64,000 bases of DNA from JBDIVL01 sp039794405. GTDB taxonomy: Bacteria > Planctomycetota > Brocadiia > Brocadiales > Brocadiaceae. The number at the start of each line of letters is the position of its first letter. Within the stretch, counting starts at the first letter, position 1. Below, piece after piece: positions 39,161 to 48,645 of this stretch. The position numbers and the translations under genes are program-made. The stretch covers positions 1 to 64,000 of the forward strand of contig JBDIVL010000008.1 of assembly GCA_039794405.1 (NCBI GenBank). Reading direction: 5' to 3'. Under the pieces are notes generated by a model. That model was given only the letters and a program-made list of their open reading frames with translations. It was not told where the DNA came from and searched no databases.

Positions 39161-39262
39161 CATAAAAACTTCTTTTCTAGGGAGTTTTTATGAACCACAA
39201 AAGCACAAAGAGCACAGAGAAAAGAATATAAATCTCTTTGTGCCCTTTGAGTCTTTGTGATT
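39161..39262. repeat. Two adjacent inverted repeats after secA
   Basis: The first is cataaaaact (39161-39170) / agtttttatg (39183-39192), a perfect 10-bp stem. Directly adjoining it, aaccacaaaagcacaaagagcac (39193 onward, arm to 39220) pairs imperfectly with the right arm ending ctttgagtctttgtgatt (39233-39262). The second is an 'accacaaagcacaaag' type dispersed repeat. A half copy appears at 19069-19106. Together they may terminate secA transcription. Confidence 0.6.
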
Positions 39263-39316
39263 AAATTTGTTTTAGTTCCTGCTTCCGCCAGGGTTATTAT
39301 TCCTTGCTATCCATGC

Positions 39317-41935
39317 CTATTTTACCCTGCCGCAACACTGTTTAAACTTTTTACCGCTACCACATGCACAGGGCTGATTTCTGCCTATCTTGATTCCAAC
39401 TTTGATAGGTTCTACCTTTTGCTCAACATGTTCTTCCTGGTTTGTATTTGTACCTTGAGCTGTACCAGACGGAAGTGGAGATGATTGTTCCATATTTAAT
39501 CCGGAAACTTCCTGGTGAATATAACGGTCTGGATGCCATACGTCTTTCTTCTCCTCTTCTTTCCCTAATTGCAGTTTAAATATGAGATCAGTTACCTCAT
39601 CTCTAATCGAAAGATTCATACTCTCAAACATACCAAGTGCTTCTCTCTTGTACTCAATTCTCGGGTCTACCTGTGCATATCCGCGAAGACCAATACCCGA
39701 CCTTAAATGATCCATGGCATAAAGATGATCTTTCCATTTTGTATCAATCTTTTCCAGTAAAAGTATCTGAGCGATCTTTTCCATATCCCCTTTGCCAATG
39801 GTACTTTCTTTTGATTCATAGGCCTCTGCAGCTTTCTTTATCAGATATTCCTCTACGTTCTGAGGCGTCTTCTCTGCAACTTCGTTTAAATCGGCGGCAA
39901 AGCCAAATTTTTGCTTAAACCAGGCAGCAAGGTCGACCGGATCTTCTTCATCACTGCCACCTTTTGTGCTATAAGCAAAATCCACCATTTCCTTGATACT
40001 ATTCTCCATCATCTGGAAAATATAATTACGGATATTCTTACCCTCGAGTACATTCTGCCTCAGGCCATAAATCGTTTTTCTTTGCTCATCCATAACTTCG
40101 TCATATTCGAGCAGGTGTTTCCGTATTTCAAAATTATGCTCTTCAACTTTCTTTTGTGCCCTCTCGATAGATTTCGAAACCATGGAATGCTCAATGGCCA
40201 TACCCTCTTCCATTCCGAAGCTTTTCAAGAGTGAACTCACACGCTCCGAGGCAAAGATACGCATTAAATCATCCTGAAGTGATACATAAAAACGGGAAGA
40301 ACCGGGATCGCCCTGACGACCTGCACGCCCACGAAGCTGATTATCAATACGCCTTGCCTCGTGCCTTTCCGTACCAATAATATGTAAGCCTCCAAGCTCA
40401 GAAACACCCTCACCCAAAACAATATCCGTACCTCGCCCGGCCATATTCGTTGCTATGGTTACGTTTCCTGGCTGTCCTGCCTTTGCAACAATGTGGGCTT
40501 CTTTTTCATGGTGCTTAGCGTTTAACACTTCATGTTCAATACCCTCTCTTCCTAACCGCTCACTCAACAGCTCTGATTTTTCAATAGAAACTGTTCCAAC
40601 AAGTATTGGCCTACCCGTCTTGTGTACTTCCACAATTTCATTAATAATGGCATTGAATTTTTCTTTCTCAGTCCGATACACCCGATCAGGAAAGTTTGTG
40701 CGACGTAGGGGTTTGTTCGTGGGAATAACAACAACTTCAAGTTTATATATTTTGTCAAATTCCGCAGCCTCGGTCATTGCCGTCCCTGTCATCCCGGCAA
40801 GTTTCTTATACAACCGAAAGAAATTCTGAAGGGTAATTGTAGCCAAAGTCTGGTTCTCTTCCTTTATGCGCTGACGTTCCTTCGCCTGTACAGCCTGGTG
40901 TAAACCATCACTCCATACCCGTCCTTCCATCAAGCGGCCGGTAAACTCATCAACAATGACGACATCACCATTTTTTACAATATAGTCTTTATCGTTCTTA
41001 AACAGATAATGGGCCCGAAGGGCCTGTTCAATATAATGAGGCCATTCCATATTCGTACCCGTATAAATACTGTCTACATTCAACTGTTTTTCGACCTCTT
41101 CAATACCTTCTTCATTCAGATGCACCATCCGCTCTTTTTCCTTTATTTCAAAGTGCTTTCCGGTTTTTAAGCGTCTGGCGATTCTATCTGCTACATAGTA
41201 TTTCTCTGTTGATTCTTCTGCTGGACCAGAAATAATCAAGGGAGTACGGGCCTCATCAATTAATATACTATCGACTTCGTCAACGATGGCATAATGAAGG
41301 CCACGACTAATCTGAACCTGGTCTTCCGGTCCTACCCTCATATTGTCACGAAGGTAATCAAAACCAAACTCATTATTTGTCCCATAAGTAATATCACACA
41401 AATAAGCGGCCTTCTTTTCTTCGTAACCTTGGTTTGATTGAATAGCACCGGCTCTTAATCCTAAAAATTCGTATAAAGGAGACATCCAGTCTCTATCACG
41501 CCTTGCCAGATAATCATTAACGGTAACAACATGGACACCTTTACCAGATAATGCATTCAGGTAAGCTGGTAACGTAGCAACCAAAGTTTTTCCTTCACCG
41601 GTTGTCATTTCGGCAATCTTTCCCTGATGCAAAACAATACCACCAATGAGCTGAACATCGAAGTGCCTCATGGTACGGTTAGGACTGTCTGGATTCGGTG
41701 CAAGAAGTATCCTGCGGCTTGCCTCTCTAACGACGGCAAATGCCTCTGACAAAAGATCATCCAATGACTCTCCCCTGGATAATCTTTCTTTAAATTCATC
41801 TGTCTTTTGACGAATCTCTGCGTCCGTTAAAGACATCATTTTAGACTCAAGGGAATTAATATGGTCTACGATGGGTTTTATCTTCTTCAATACCCTTTCG
41901 TTTGATGTTCCAAATACTTTGGTAAATATACTCAT
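39317..41935 (-). CDS. secA: Preprotein translocase ATPase SecA
   Basis: An 872-residue motor ATPase that drives proteins through SecYEG. Motifs are the Walker A region EMTTGEGKTLVATLPAYLNA (about 95-115), the DEVDSILIDEARTPLI segment (about 205-220), the helicase II part with GRAGRQGDPGSSRFY (about 520) and the C-terminal zinc SEC-C motif QPCACGSGKKFKQCCG at the very end. A linker before it is rich in Glu/Lys and Gln. Full length, no anomalies. It has its own promoter at 41989-42017 and is followed by hairpin repeats. Confidence 0.97.
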   Translation of the reverse strand: MSIFTKVFGTSNERVLKKIKPIVDHINSLESKMMSLTDAEIRQKTDEFKERLSRGESLDDLLSEAFAVVREASRRILLAPNPDSPNRTMRHFDVQLIGGIVLHQGKIAEMTTGEGKTLVATLPAYLNALSGKGVHVVTVNDYLARRDRDWMSPLYEFLGLRAGAIQSNQGYEEKKAAYLCDITYGTNNEFGFDYLRDNMRVGPEDQVQISRGLHYAIVDEVDSILIDEARTPLIISGPAEESTEKYYVADRIARRLKTGKHFEIKEKERMVHLNEEGIEEVEKQLNVDSIYTGTNMEWPHYIEQALRAHYLFKNDKDYIVKNGDVVIVDEFTGRLMEGRVWSDGLHQAVQAKERQRIKEENQTLATITLQNFFRLYKKLAGMTGTAMTEAAEFDKIYKLEVVVIPTNKPLRRTNFPDRVYRTEKEKFNAIINEIVEVHKTGRPILVGTVSIEKSELLSERLGREGIEHEVLNAKHHEKEAHIVAKAGQPGNVTIATNMAGRGTDIVLGEGVSELGGLHIIGTERHEARRIDNQLRGRAGRQGDPGSSRFYVSLQDDLMRIFASERVSSLLKSFGMEEGMAIEHSMVSKSIERAQKKVEEHNFEIRKHLLEYDEVMDEQRKTIYGLRQNVLEGKNIRNYIFQMMENSIKEMVDFAYSTKGGSDEEDPVDLAAWFKQKFGFAADLNEVAEKTPQNVEEYLIKKAAEAYESKESTIGKGDMEKIAQILLLEKIDTKWKDHLYAMDHLRSGIGLRGYAQVDPRIEYKREALGMFESMNLSIRDEVTDLIFKLQLGKEEEKKDVWHPDRYIHQEVSGLNMEQSSPLPSGTAQGTNTNQEEHVEQKVEPIKVGIKIGRNQPCACGSGKKFKQCCGRVK

Positions 41936-41988
41936 AGTTTAATACTGTGAAATTTTATGATATAAAAAAAATCCAACATAATACTGTT

Positions 41989-42017
41989 ATTTTAAGCAAA
42001 TGAAAATATATAGTCAA
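41989..42017 (-). promoter_or_regulatory. Sigma-70 promoter of secA
   Basis: On the minus strand: TTGACT (42017-42012), a 17-base spacer, TAAAAT (41994-41989), about 55 bases before the secA ATG. Confidence 0.65.
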
Positions 42018-42041
42018 GGTAATGTTTGGAAGCAGACGAAA

Positions 42042-42076
42042 AAAAGGCTGTTGAACGTTTTGTTTAACAGCCTTTT
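42042..42076 (-). terminator. Intrinsic terminator of fhs
   Basis: On the minus strand a 15-bp stem (aaaaggctgttaaac / gttcaacagcctttt, one G-U pair) with a 5-base loop is followed by a run of T. It lies about 165 bases past the fhs stop. Confidence 0.8.
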
Positions 42077-42239
42077 AGAGCAATAGTTTTGAATTACAGA
42101 ACTAAAAAATCGCACGTTGTGAGATTTAAGATTAATTACAGTATCGAACTTAAATCTTTCCACTTATAACTCGCAAACATCTCTAAAAAAACTCATAAAG
42201 AAATGTTTTTACAGGATAACACTGTAAAGGATTTAAGGA

Positions 42240-44003
42240 TTAGAAAAGTCCCTTTACCTTTCCCGTCTTTACATCAACATCCACACGTCGGAATGCCGGA
42301 TCAGAACTCGTTCCCGGCATGAGCTTAATATCTCCAGCCATCGGGACTACAAACCCTGCACCTTTGAAGGTCAGTATATCACGGATACGTAATCTCCACC
42401 CCTTTGGTGCACCCTTTAATTGTGGATTATCCGTAATGGAAAGGTGGGTTTTAACCATGCAAGTTCCCATTTTTGAAATATCGGGGTCATTATCCAATAC
42501 CTTGATTTTTGCTAAAGCCTCTGGGGCATAGTCAACTCCATCCGCACCGTAAACTTCCTTTGCAATCAGTTCAATGCGCGCCTTTAATGGTGCACTCAGT
42601 TCATACAGAAATTTAAAATTCGTGGGGTGGTTACATGCATCAATTACTGCATCTGCAAGTTCTAAAGCTCCCTCACCTCCCTTGAGCCAGTGTTGAGATA
42701 CGGCAACACGGGCACCAGCCGCATCTGCTATTTTGCGAATTACTTTAATTTCAGATGCTGTATCCGTATGGAAATGATTAATACAAACAACCGGGTTGAT
42801 TCCCGCTTTCCTTACCGTCTCAACGTGATGAACAAGATTTTCTGTTCCCTTTTCCACCCATGCAACATTTTCTTCTTTATAACACGGGTCCAGCGGACGA
42901 CCTGGCACCGGAATAGGAGCACCGCCATGGCATTTCATTCCACGGACTGTGGTAACAATTACCGCCGCATTTGGACGGTGTCCTGAGTAACGGCATTTTA
43001 AGTTCCAGAATTTTTCAAACCCAATATCTGCCCCAAACCCGGATTCAGTCACATGGTAATCACCCAATTTTAGGCCAAGCCTGTCTGCAATAATAGAAGA
43101 CTGGCCAATAGCAATATTGGCAAAAGGACCTGCGTGAACGAACACCGGCTGCCCTTCAATAGTCTGCATTAAATTCGGATTAATAGCACCCACCATCCAT
43201 GCAGTCATAGCACCAGCCACTTCAAGATCGGTAGTGGTTATCGGATCACCTTTTTTACTGTAAGCAACTACCATCTTGCCTATCCGTTCCCTCATGTCTT
43301 TTAAATCCGTAGCAACCGAGAGAATGGCCATAAGTTCTGAAGATACGGCTATGGCAAATCCAGATTCCATCATAAAACCATCCATTCTGCTGCCGATGCC
43401 AATGACAATTTTTCTCAGTGCTTGGGCACAAAAGTCAATAATCCACTTAAGTTCGATTCTATCGGTATCAATATCAAGACGTTTTAAATTGCTTTTCGCA
43501 AGCCTCTCGTCATCATAATTAAATTCATGCTGCAGCCTAGATGTAAGGGCTACCATAGCCAGATTATGTGCATTGATGATGGCATTTATATCACCTGTTA
43601 GTCCAAGTGAAAAAGGAGTGAGAGGTATGCATTGGGAAAGTCCACCGCCTGCAGCAGAACCCTTGATATTCATCGTTGGTCCTCCCGATGGCTGGCGAAT
43701 GGCCCCAATAACTCTTTTTCCTCTTTTCCCCAACCCCTGCACAAGCCCCATCGTGGTGGTCGATTTTCCCTCACCCAAAGGCGTTGGCGTTATTGCCGTT
43801 ACATCAATAAATTTTCCATCGGGCTTTTTCTCTACCCGTTTCAAAACTTTGTTAAAATCAACCTTTGCTACATGATGTCCATGGGGAAGTAGTTCCTCTT
43901 TCTCCAGACCTAACTCTTCAGCCAGTTGATAAACTGTTTTCATTCGGGTTTCGGCATCTTCTGCTATTTCCCAATCTGCGTGCTTGGTAGGGTCCATCGC
44001 CAT
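42240..44003 (-). CDS. fhs: Formate-tetrahydrofolate ligase
   Basis: A 587-residue enzyme that condenses formate with tetrahydrofolate using ATP, the first committed C1 step of the methyl branch of the Wood-Ljungdahl pathway. Motifs are [17 protein letters not shown] (ATP-binding loop, about 72-88), [19 protein letters not shown] and the C-terminal region with [26 protein letters not shown] lies 8 bases before the ATG. It is a single-gene unit with its own promoter and terminator. In anammox-type bacteria this enzyme belongs to autotrophic carbon fixation; whether it runs that way here cannot be seen. Confidence 0.96.
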   Translation of the reverse strand: MAMDPTKHADWEIAEDAETRMKTVYQLAEELGLEKEELLPHGHHVAKVDFNKVLKRVEKKPDGKFIDVTAITPTPLGEGKSTTTMGLVQGLGKRGKRVIGAIRQPSGGPTMNIKGSAAGGGLSQCIPLTPFSLGLTGDINAIINAHNLAMVALTSRLQHEFNYDDERLAKSNLKRLDIDTDRIELKWIIDFCAQALRKIVIGIGSRMDGFMMESGFAIAVSSELMAILSVATDLKDMRERIGKMVVAYSKKGDPITTTDLEVAGAMTAWMVGAINPNLMQTIEGQPVFVHAGPFANIAIGQSSIIADRLGLKLGDYHVTESGFGADIGFEKFWNLKCRYSGHRPNAAVIVTTVRGMKCHGGAPIPVPGRPLDPCYKEENVAWVEKGTENLVHHVETVRKAGINPVVCINHFHTDTASEIKVIRKIADAAGARVAVSQHWLKGGEGALELADAVIDACNHPTNFKFLYELSAPLKARIELIAKEVYGADGVDYAPEALAKIKVLDNDPDISKMGTCMVKTHLSITDNPQLKGAPKGWRLRIRDILTFKGAGFVVPMAGDIKLMPGTSSDPAFRRVDVDVKTGKVKGLF

Positions 44004-44146
44004 TTTTTTTCTCCTTACATGATCATTAAAATAAACCTAAAATACCTTAAGAAAATGACTACTTAAGTAAATAAAATAACAAAACCGATCAACCTATCTA
44101 TCTGCCTATCACTAATCTTCTTAAGTGAATGTTATTGAATTGAACG

Positions 44147-44174
44147 ATTATACTTATAAAATTATCAAGGTCAA
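44147..44174 (-). promoter_or_regulatory. Sigma-70 promoter of fhs
   Basis: On the minus strand: TTGACC (44174-44169), a 16-base spacer and a perfect TATAAT (44152-44147). The predicted leader is about 135 bases. Confidence 0.65.
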
Positions 44175-44225
44175 GGAAAATGATAAAAAATAACAAGAAT
44201 TACTCCATTATTTTCAAAATTTTTA

Positions 44226-44254
44226 TTGACAAAAACTTTCATAAAAAATAGAAT
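44226..44254 (+). promoter_or_regulatory. Strong sigma-70 promoter directed toward the porin gene
   Basis: TTGACA (44226-44231), a 17-base spacer and TAGAAT (44249-44254). It is back to back with the fhs promoter. The porin start is about 490 bases downstream, so the transcript would have a very long leader, or the promoter could serve a small RNA. Confidence 0.6.
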
Positions 44255-44752
44255 GCTCCACTTAGGAAATTTATCCTTGTTATATTTGCTGTTAATCGGC
44301 TGCATCATATCATCCACTTTATGGCTCATTTAGGGTATTTTTATGGAAAAATGCTATAAAGTTCTTTTTTGTTACCCAAATTATCAGTTCTGTAACTTTT
44401 TCTTCATCTTATCAGCTAATTAACACATAAGGATATGATAATAAAACACTTAAAATAGCAGTGTTTTGTTTATATTTCAAGTTTAACTGCAATGAATATT
44501 TTACATGTACAATATTTTTACCAACAGATACATAAAGGTGTGATTTTTGCTAATTCATGATTATTAAGGTTTCATCTTGATGGAAGAGGGCTATAAACAA
44601 TTTCAATGTTTCTCCAAAATAAAAAAGTGAACCTTCTTAAATTAAGAGAGGAAAGGAGGTATATATACAAATAACAAATGGAGGTAAATTGGTTTAGTTG
44701 TTTGGTCCTTCTCGATTTGGATTTAATACATTAAAAAAGGAGGAAATTTTTT
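44255..44752 (+). other. Long AT-rich leader region upstream of the porin
   Basis: About 500 bases with no credible protein gene. A 19-codon ORF at 44678-44734 has AGGAGG 17 bases before its ATG, too far for normal initiation. I did not find an obvious terminator inside the leader. Confidence 0.4.
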
Positions 44753-45979
44753 ATGAAGAGTTTTTTTAATTGGGGAATGGCGTGCTTGGTATCCGGTGCA
44801 ATAGGAGGCCTTTTTACGCCAAGTTTCGCACAAGAGTATATGCCGGAAGCACCGGCAATCGCCCCTGCAGAAGAAGGAGCACTATCCGGCTTCTTTAAAA
44901 GTGTGGAAGTAAGTGGTTTTATTGATACATATTATAGTTACAACTTCTCGAATCCAAAAGACAACCTGGGGTCGGGTGGAGATTTTGCACGCCCGGATTT
45001 GGTAGAAGTAAGGGCATTCGACAGGGAACATAATTCATTTACCTTAGACAACGTCGAAATTTCCGTTTTTAAACCATCCACAGAAAAGGATCCGATTGGT
45101 TTTGGGTTCACAACAAACTACGGTGAAATTGCACGAAGGTTAACTTTTATACCTGCCGAAATGACCACAGGCACCAGGGTCGATAACGACGATTTTACCA
45201 TAAGCCAGGGTTTCGTAACCTACAAGGCACCTGTAGGAAAGGGTATTGATTTTAAGTTTGGTAAATTTGCCACCTGGATTGGGGCAGAACTCTGGGAGAG
45301 TGTAGACAATCCTAACTTTTCACGTTCACTCCTTTACCAAAATGCAATCCCATTTACCAATACAGGTCTTGCAATTGGCTATCCTCTGTTAGATAATCTA
45401 TCAGCCACATTTTACCTTGTAAATGGTTGGGATACCTTTGCAGACAATAACGATGGGAAAACTCTTGGATACCAATTTAACTGGGCTATATCGGAAAATA
45501 CCAGTTTTATTGTGAATGGTAGCCACGGACCTGAACAAGATGATGATCTGGTTTCTGACGCTGATGGGAATTGGCGCCATTTCTGGGATCTTATTTTAGC
45601 ACTCAAACCACTTGACAAGACAAGTCTTAATTTTAATTTTGATTTCGGTACAGAAGAAGGTGCGGAAGGTATAGCAAGTGGATTCTTACCGGGAACAGGC
45701 AAAAATGGCAAATGGTGGGGGATCTCCGGTATTCTCAGCCAAGAGATAACAGATTCCTTTGGATTAGCATTCAGGGGTGAGTATTTTGATGATGATGATG
45801 GCGCCAGGATAGGCATCAATGATCTTCAAATCTGGGAAGCTACCCTTACTGCCAATATAAAAATCCGGGAAAACCTGCTTGTCAGACCAGAAATCCGCTA
45901 TGATAAGGCAGATCAGGAAATATTTGCCGGACAGGACAATCAACTTACAACGGCAATCGATTTCGCTTATCTATTCTAA
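44753..45979 (+). CDS. Outer-membrane beta-barrel porin (BBP2/OmpL-like)
   Basis: A 408-residue exported protein. The signal peptide (about 1-26, ending PSFA) is followed by a short Pro/Ala-rich linker. The remainder alternates short amphipathic strands with acidic turns and ends in FAYLF, with the C-terminal aromatic residue typical of barrels assembled by the BAM complex. Segments such as VEVSGFIDTYYSYNF and FKFGKFATWIGAELWE match the 'putative beta-barrel porin-2' family. A very strong ribosome-binding site (AAAGGAGG) suggests high expression. A good terminator follows. It would let small solutes cross the outer membrane; the substrate is unknown. Confidence 0.88.
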   Translation: MKSFFNWGMACLVSGAIGGLFTPSFAQEYMPEAPAIAPAEEGALSGFFKSVEVSGFIDTYYSYNFSNPKDNLGSGGDFARPDLVEVRAFDREHNSFTLDNVEISVFKPSTEKDPIGFGFTTNYGEIARRLTFIPAEMTTGTRVDNDDFTISQGFVTYKAPVGKGIDFKFGKFATWIGAELWESVDNPNFSRSLLYQNAIPFTNTGLAIGYPLLDNLSATFYLVNGWDTFADNNDGKTLGYQFNWAISENTSFIVNGSHGPEQDDDLVSDADGNWRHFWDLILALKPLDKTSLNFNFDFGTEEGAEGIASGFLPGTGKNGKWWGISGILSQEITDSFGLAFRGEYFDDDDGARIGINDLQIWEATLTANIKIRENLLVRPEIRYDKADQEIFAGQDNQLTTAIDFAYLF

Positions 45980-46046
45980 TCTGATTGTTGTTATTTGTTA
46001 AAATAGCGGTAAAGATTTAATCTTATAAACAGGTAAAACTTAATAA

Positions 46047-46090
46047 CCCCCTATATCCCCTTCCACAAAGGGAGATATAGGGGGATTTTT
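46047..46090 (+). terminator. Intrinsic terminator of the porin gene
   Basis: ccccctatatc...gatataggggg with an inner CCCTT/AAGGG extension and a 6-base loop, then attttt. It lies about 70 bases after the stop codon. Confidence 0.8.
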
Positions 46091-46216
46091 GTTTTACAAA
46101 CTTATAAGATAAATATAAAATTACCCCATAAGAAATGTAAGGAAGTAATTTTCATACGTATCGCCCGGTGAAAAGAGTTCATAACAAAAGATTATTTATA
46201 AGACAAATCACCCATA

Positions 46217-48385
46217 ATGAGAAAGAATGCGGCACGCAAAGATAAATCAGTTTCCACATTTATCATAATTTTAACGTCATTATTCTCCATTCTCCTTTAT
46301 TTAAATACCATACACGGAAAATTTGTCTACGATGATTTTAAGATTATTGTGGAAAATTCTTTTATAAGGGAATGGAAGTATTTTCCTAAGATATTTACAA
46401 ATGATTATTTTTTCATCTCCGGGGAGATGAGTTATCGCCCCCTCGTTACGGTCTCATACTTCATTGACTATGCCATCTGGCATTTAAATCCCTTTGGATT
46501 TCATCTCACAAACATCATCCTGCACACGGGAAATGTGATCCTTTTTTACCTCTTCCTTAGCTCAATTTTGCAGAATAAGAAGGTGATTTTCCTTTCAACC
46601 TTATTTTTTGTAACACACCTCCTCCTCGTAGAGACGGTAAACGCCATCGGATACCGGGAGGATCTTTTATCCGCAACCTTTATACTCATATCTCTTATTT
46701 ATTTCATAAAATCAGATAACTCTTTATCCGGGGAAAACAGCCAAAAGAGCCGATTTACCTTCTCCTATACCATCTCACTCATTGCTTATGCATGCAGCCT
46801 CTTTTCAAAAGAAATGGCTATAACACTACCCGCACTTTTACCCCTGTTTGTTATTTTCTCAAAACAAAAACTATGGCCGACCATTGTAAAAAAACTGAAA
46901 GGAATATATACAGGATATATTGCCATATCCTTGTTTTACCTCATAATTCGGTTTATTATAATAAAAAATCCCCTCTTAAAAGTTGATTACCAGTCAGGTG
47001 GTTTCTGGACCAACGTCTTTACCATGGTCAAGATCCTGGCATCTTATATAAAACTATCATTCTTCCCATACGGCCTGAATGCAGACTATGTCGTACCACT
47101 AGTAAACACCCCACAGGAATGGTCATCCATTTTATCCATCACCTTTGTAATTTCCGTCTTTGTCGTATTTACAATCCTGTGTAAATCGAGAAATATACTT
47201 GCCTGCTGGATATCATGGTTCCTTATCACACTATTACCCGTTATGAATATCGTCCCAATAGGAAATATCATGGCCGAAAGGTACCTTTACATTCCAGTAA
47301 TGGGATTCTGCGTTGTAAAGGGAATTCTCATATACCGGATTACCGATCCCGTATTATCGGCTCATGCCATCCAACTTAGAAAGGTTGTTCAAACAGCTTT
47401 GGTATTCATCATGATAGGAGGTTATGGGGTTTCTATTATCCAGAGAAACGGGTCTTGGCGGGATGAGTTAACACTCTGGACAAAAACCATTCAACGTTCT
47501 CCTAACAGCCAGCGCGCACATTGCAATCTGGGAAATGTATATATGGAAAATGGCTTTACTGAAATGGCACAAGCGGAATATCAAACAGCCTTGAGTATAA
47601 ATCCCCAAAATGCCAATGTGCACAGCAATCTTGGAATCATCTATAGCAAACAAGGTATGCCCGATAAGGCTTTTGCAGAATATAAGGAAGCCATTCAATT
47701 AGATAATAATTACGCACAGCCACACAATAACCTTGGCAATATTTATTTCAATCTAGATCAAATTGATAAGGCAAAACGAGAATATGAGGAGGCATTAAGG
47801 ATAAAGCCTAATTATTCACATGCCCATAATGGACTTGGAAGCGTTTATGATACGATCGGGGAACTCGATAGAGCCCTGGAAGAATTTAAAAAATCTCTTT
47901 ACTACGACAATCGTTATATCCATGCTATAAATAATCTGGGGATAAACTACGCAAAAAGGGGACAGTGGAATGAAGCCATTGCTGAATTTAAAAAGGCCAT
48001 CGAACTCGATGCTAGTCAAGTACAAGGCCATTACAACCTGGGACTTGCATATGAGAAATCAGGAAAAACAATAGACGCCATCAATGAATACAGTATTGTG
48101 GTTCGACTTAACCCCACAAATTTCAGCGCCCATTATGCACTCGGTGTCTTATATGAAAGTCTGGGCCTTGCCGACAAGGCCATCGATGAATTTCAGAAAA
48201 TTGTTATGATCTATCCTAAAGATGTGAATACGTATAAAAAACTTATTTTTTTATACCTGGACAATAAAAAGGATACGGAAATGGCCCGATACTATGTAAA
48301 AGAATTACTAAAAATAGATCCATCACAGGCACAAAAAGATGATATTAAGCAAATTCTCAATCGTTTCACGTCAACACAGGGTTGA
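46217..48385 (+). CDS. GT-C-like multipass membrane protein with C-terminal TPR repeats
   Basis: A 722-residue protein in two halves. The first (about 1-415) has ten or more transmembrane helices and the motifs FVYDDFKIIVEN (about 36-47) and YRPLVTVSYFIDY. These resemble the luminal acidic loop and following motif of TMTC/PMT-type O-mannosyltransferases (GT-C fold). The second half (about 425-715) consists of about eight tetratricopeptide repeats with the pattern AHxNLGxxYxxxGxxDKAxxEYxxAL. Such proteins are often annotated only as TPR proteins. A role in protein or glycan mannosylation is possible but not shown. It is transcribed alone after the porin terminator. Confidence 0.82.
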   Translation: MRKNAARKDKSVSTFIIILTSLFSILLYLNTIHGKFVYDDFKIIVENSFIREWKYFPKIFTNDYFFISGEMSYRPLVTVSYFIDYAIWHLNPFGFHLTNIILHTGNVILFYLFLSSILQNKKVIFLSTLFFVTHLLLVETVNAIGYREDLLSATFILISLIYFIKSDNSLSGENSQKSRFTFSYTISLIAYACSLFSKEMAITLPALLPLFVIFSKQKLWPTIVKKLKGIYTGYIAISLFYLIIRFIIIKNPLLKVDYQSGGFWTNVFTMVKILASYIKLSFFPYGLNADYVVPLVNTPQEWSSILSITFVISVFVVFTILCKSRNILACWISWFLITLLPVMNIVPIGNIMAERYLYIPVMGFCVVKGILIYRITDPVLSAHAIQLRKVVQTALVFIMIGGYGVSIIQRNGSWRDELTLWTKTIQRSPNSQRAHCNLGNVYMENGFTEMAQAEYQTALSINPQNANVHSNLGIIYSKQGMPDKAFAEYKEAIQLDNNYAQPHNNLGNIYFNLDQIDKAKREYEEALRIKPNYSHAHNGLGSVYDTIGELDRALEEFKKSLYYDNRYIHAINNLGINYAKRGQWNEAIAEFKKAIELDASQVQGHYNLGLAYEKSGKTIDAINEYSIVVRLNPTNFSAHYALGVLYESLGLADKAIDEFQKIVMIYPKDVNTYKKLIFLYLDNKKDTEMARYYVKELLKIDPSQAQKDDIKQILNRFTSTQG

Positions 48386-48444
48386 GATCATACAGACGAT
48401 TGCCAACTCTTTTGAGTTAAGGATTGTTTTTCTGATGCGGAAAG

Positions 48445-48518
48445 TGGGCCCACAAGGATTCGAACCTTGGACACGCGGATTATGAGTCCGCTGCTCTAAC
48501 CGGCTGAGCTATGGGCCC
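48445..48518 (-). tRNA. tRNA with CAT anticodon (elongator Met or lysidine-type Ile2)
   Basis: The minus strand folds as a complete cloverleaf: acceptor GGGCCCA/TGGGCCC, D arm GCTC...GAGC, anticodon stem GCGGA/TCCGC with loop CTCATAA (anticodon CAT), and T arm CAAGG-TTCGAAT-CCTTG. The discriminator base is A and CCA is not encoded. The GGGCCC acceptor excludes initiator tRNA-fMet, which has an unpaired first base. Elongator Met and Ile2 (decoded after lysidine modification) cannot be told apart by eye. Confidence 0.95.
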
Positions 48519-48645
48519 TTTTCTGAAATTATAACAAAATTTTTTCCCTTTTCAAATCCATTCTGAAAAAAGCTTTTTTCATATACAAATGATACATCAA
48601 GGTAAAAACGGCCTTAGAGAATGTATCGTCGGGAAATTACCATAC

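Larger units (their letters stand above)
41936..42239. other. Spacer fhs/secA with terminator and promoter
   Basis: Just over 300 bases. It contains the fhs terminator (42042-42076) and the secA promoter (41989-42017). Bases 42077-42239 hold nothing else that I recognise. Confidence 0.6.

Noticed and set aside
44678..44734. 19-codon ORF as a possible leader peptide of the porin gene
   Set aside because: The nearest ribosome-binding site is 17 bases from the ATG and the peptide has no recognisable regulatory codon run.
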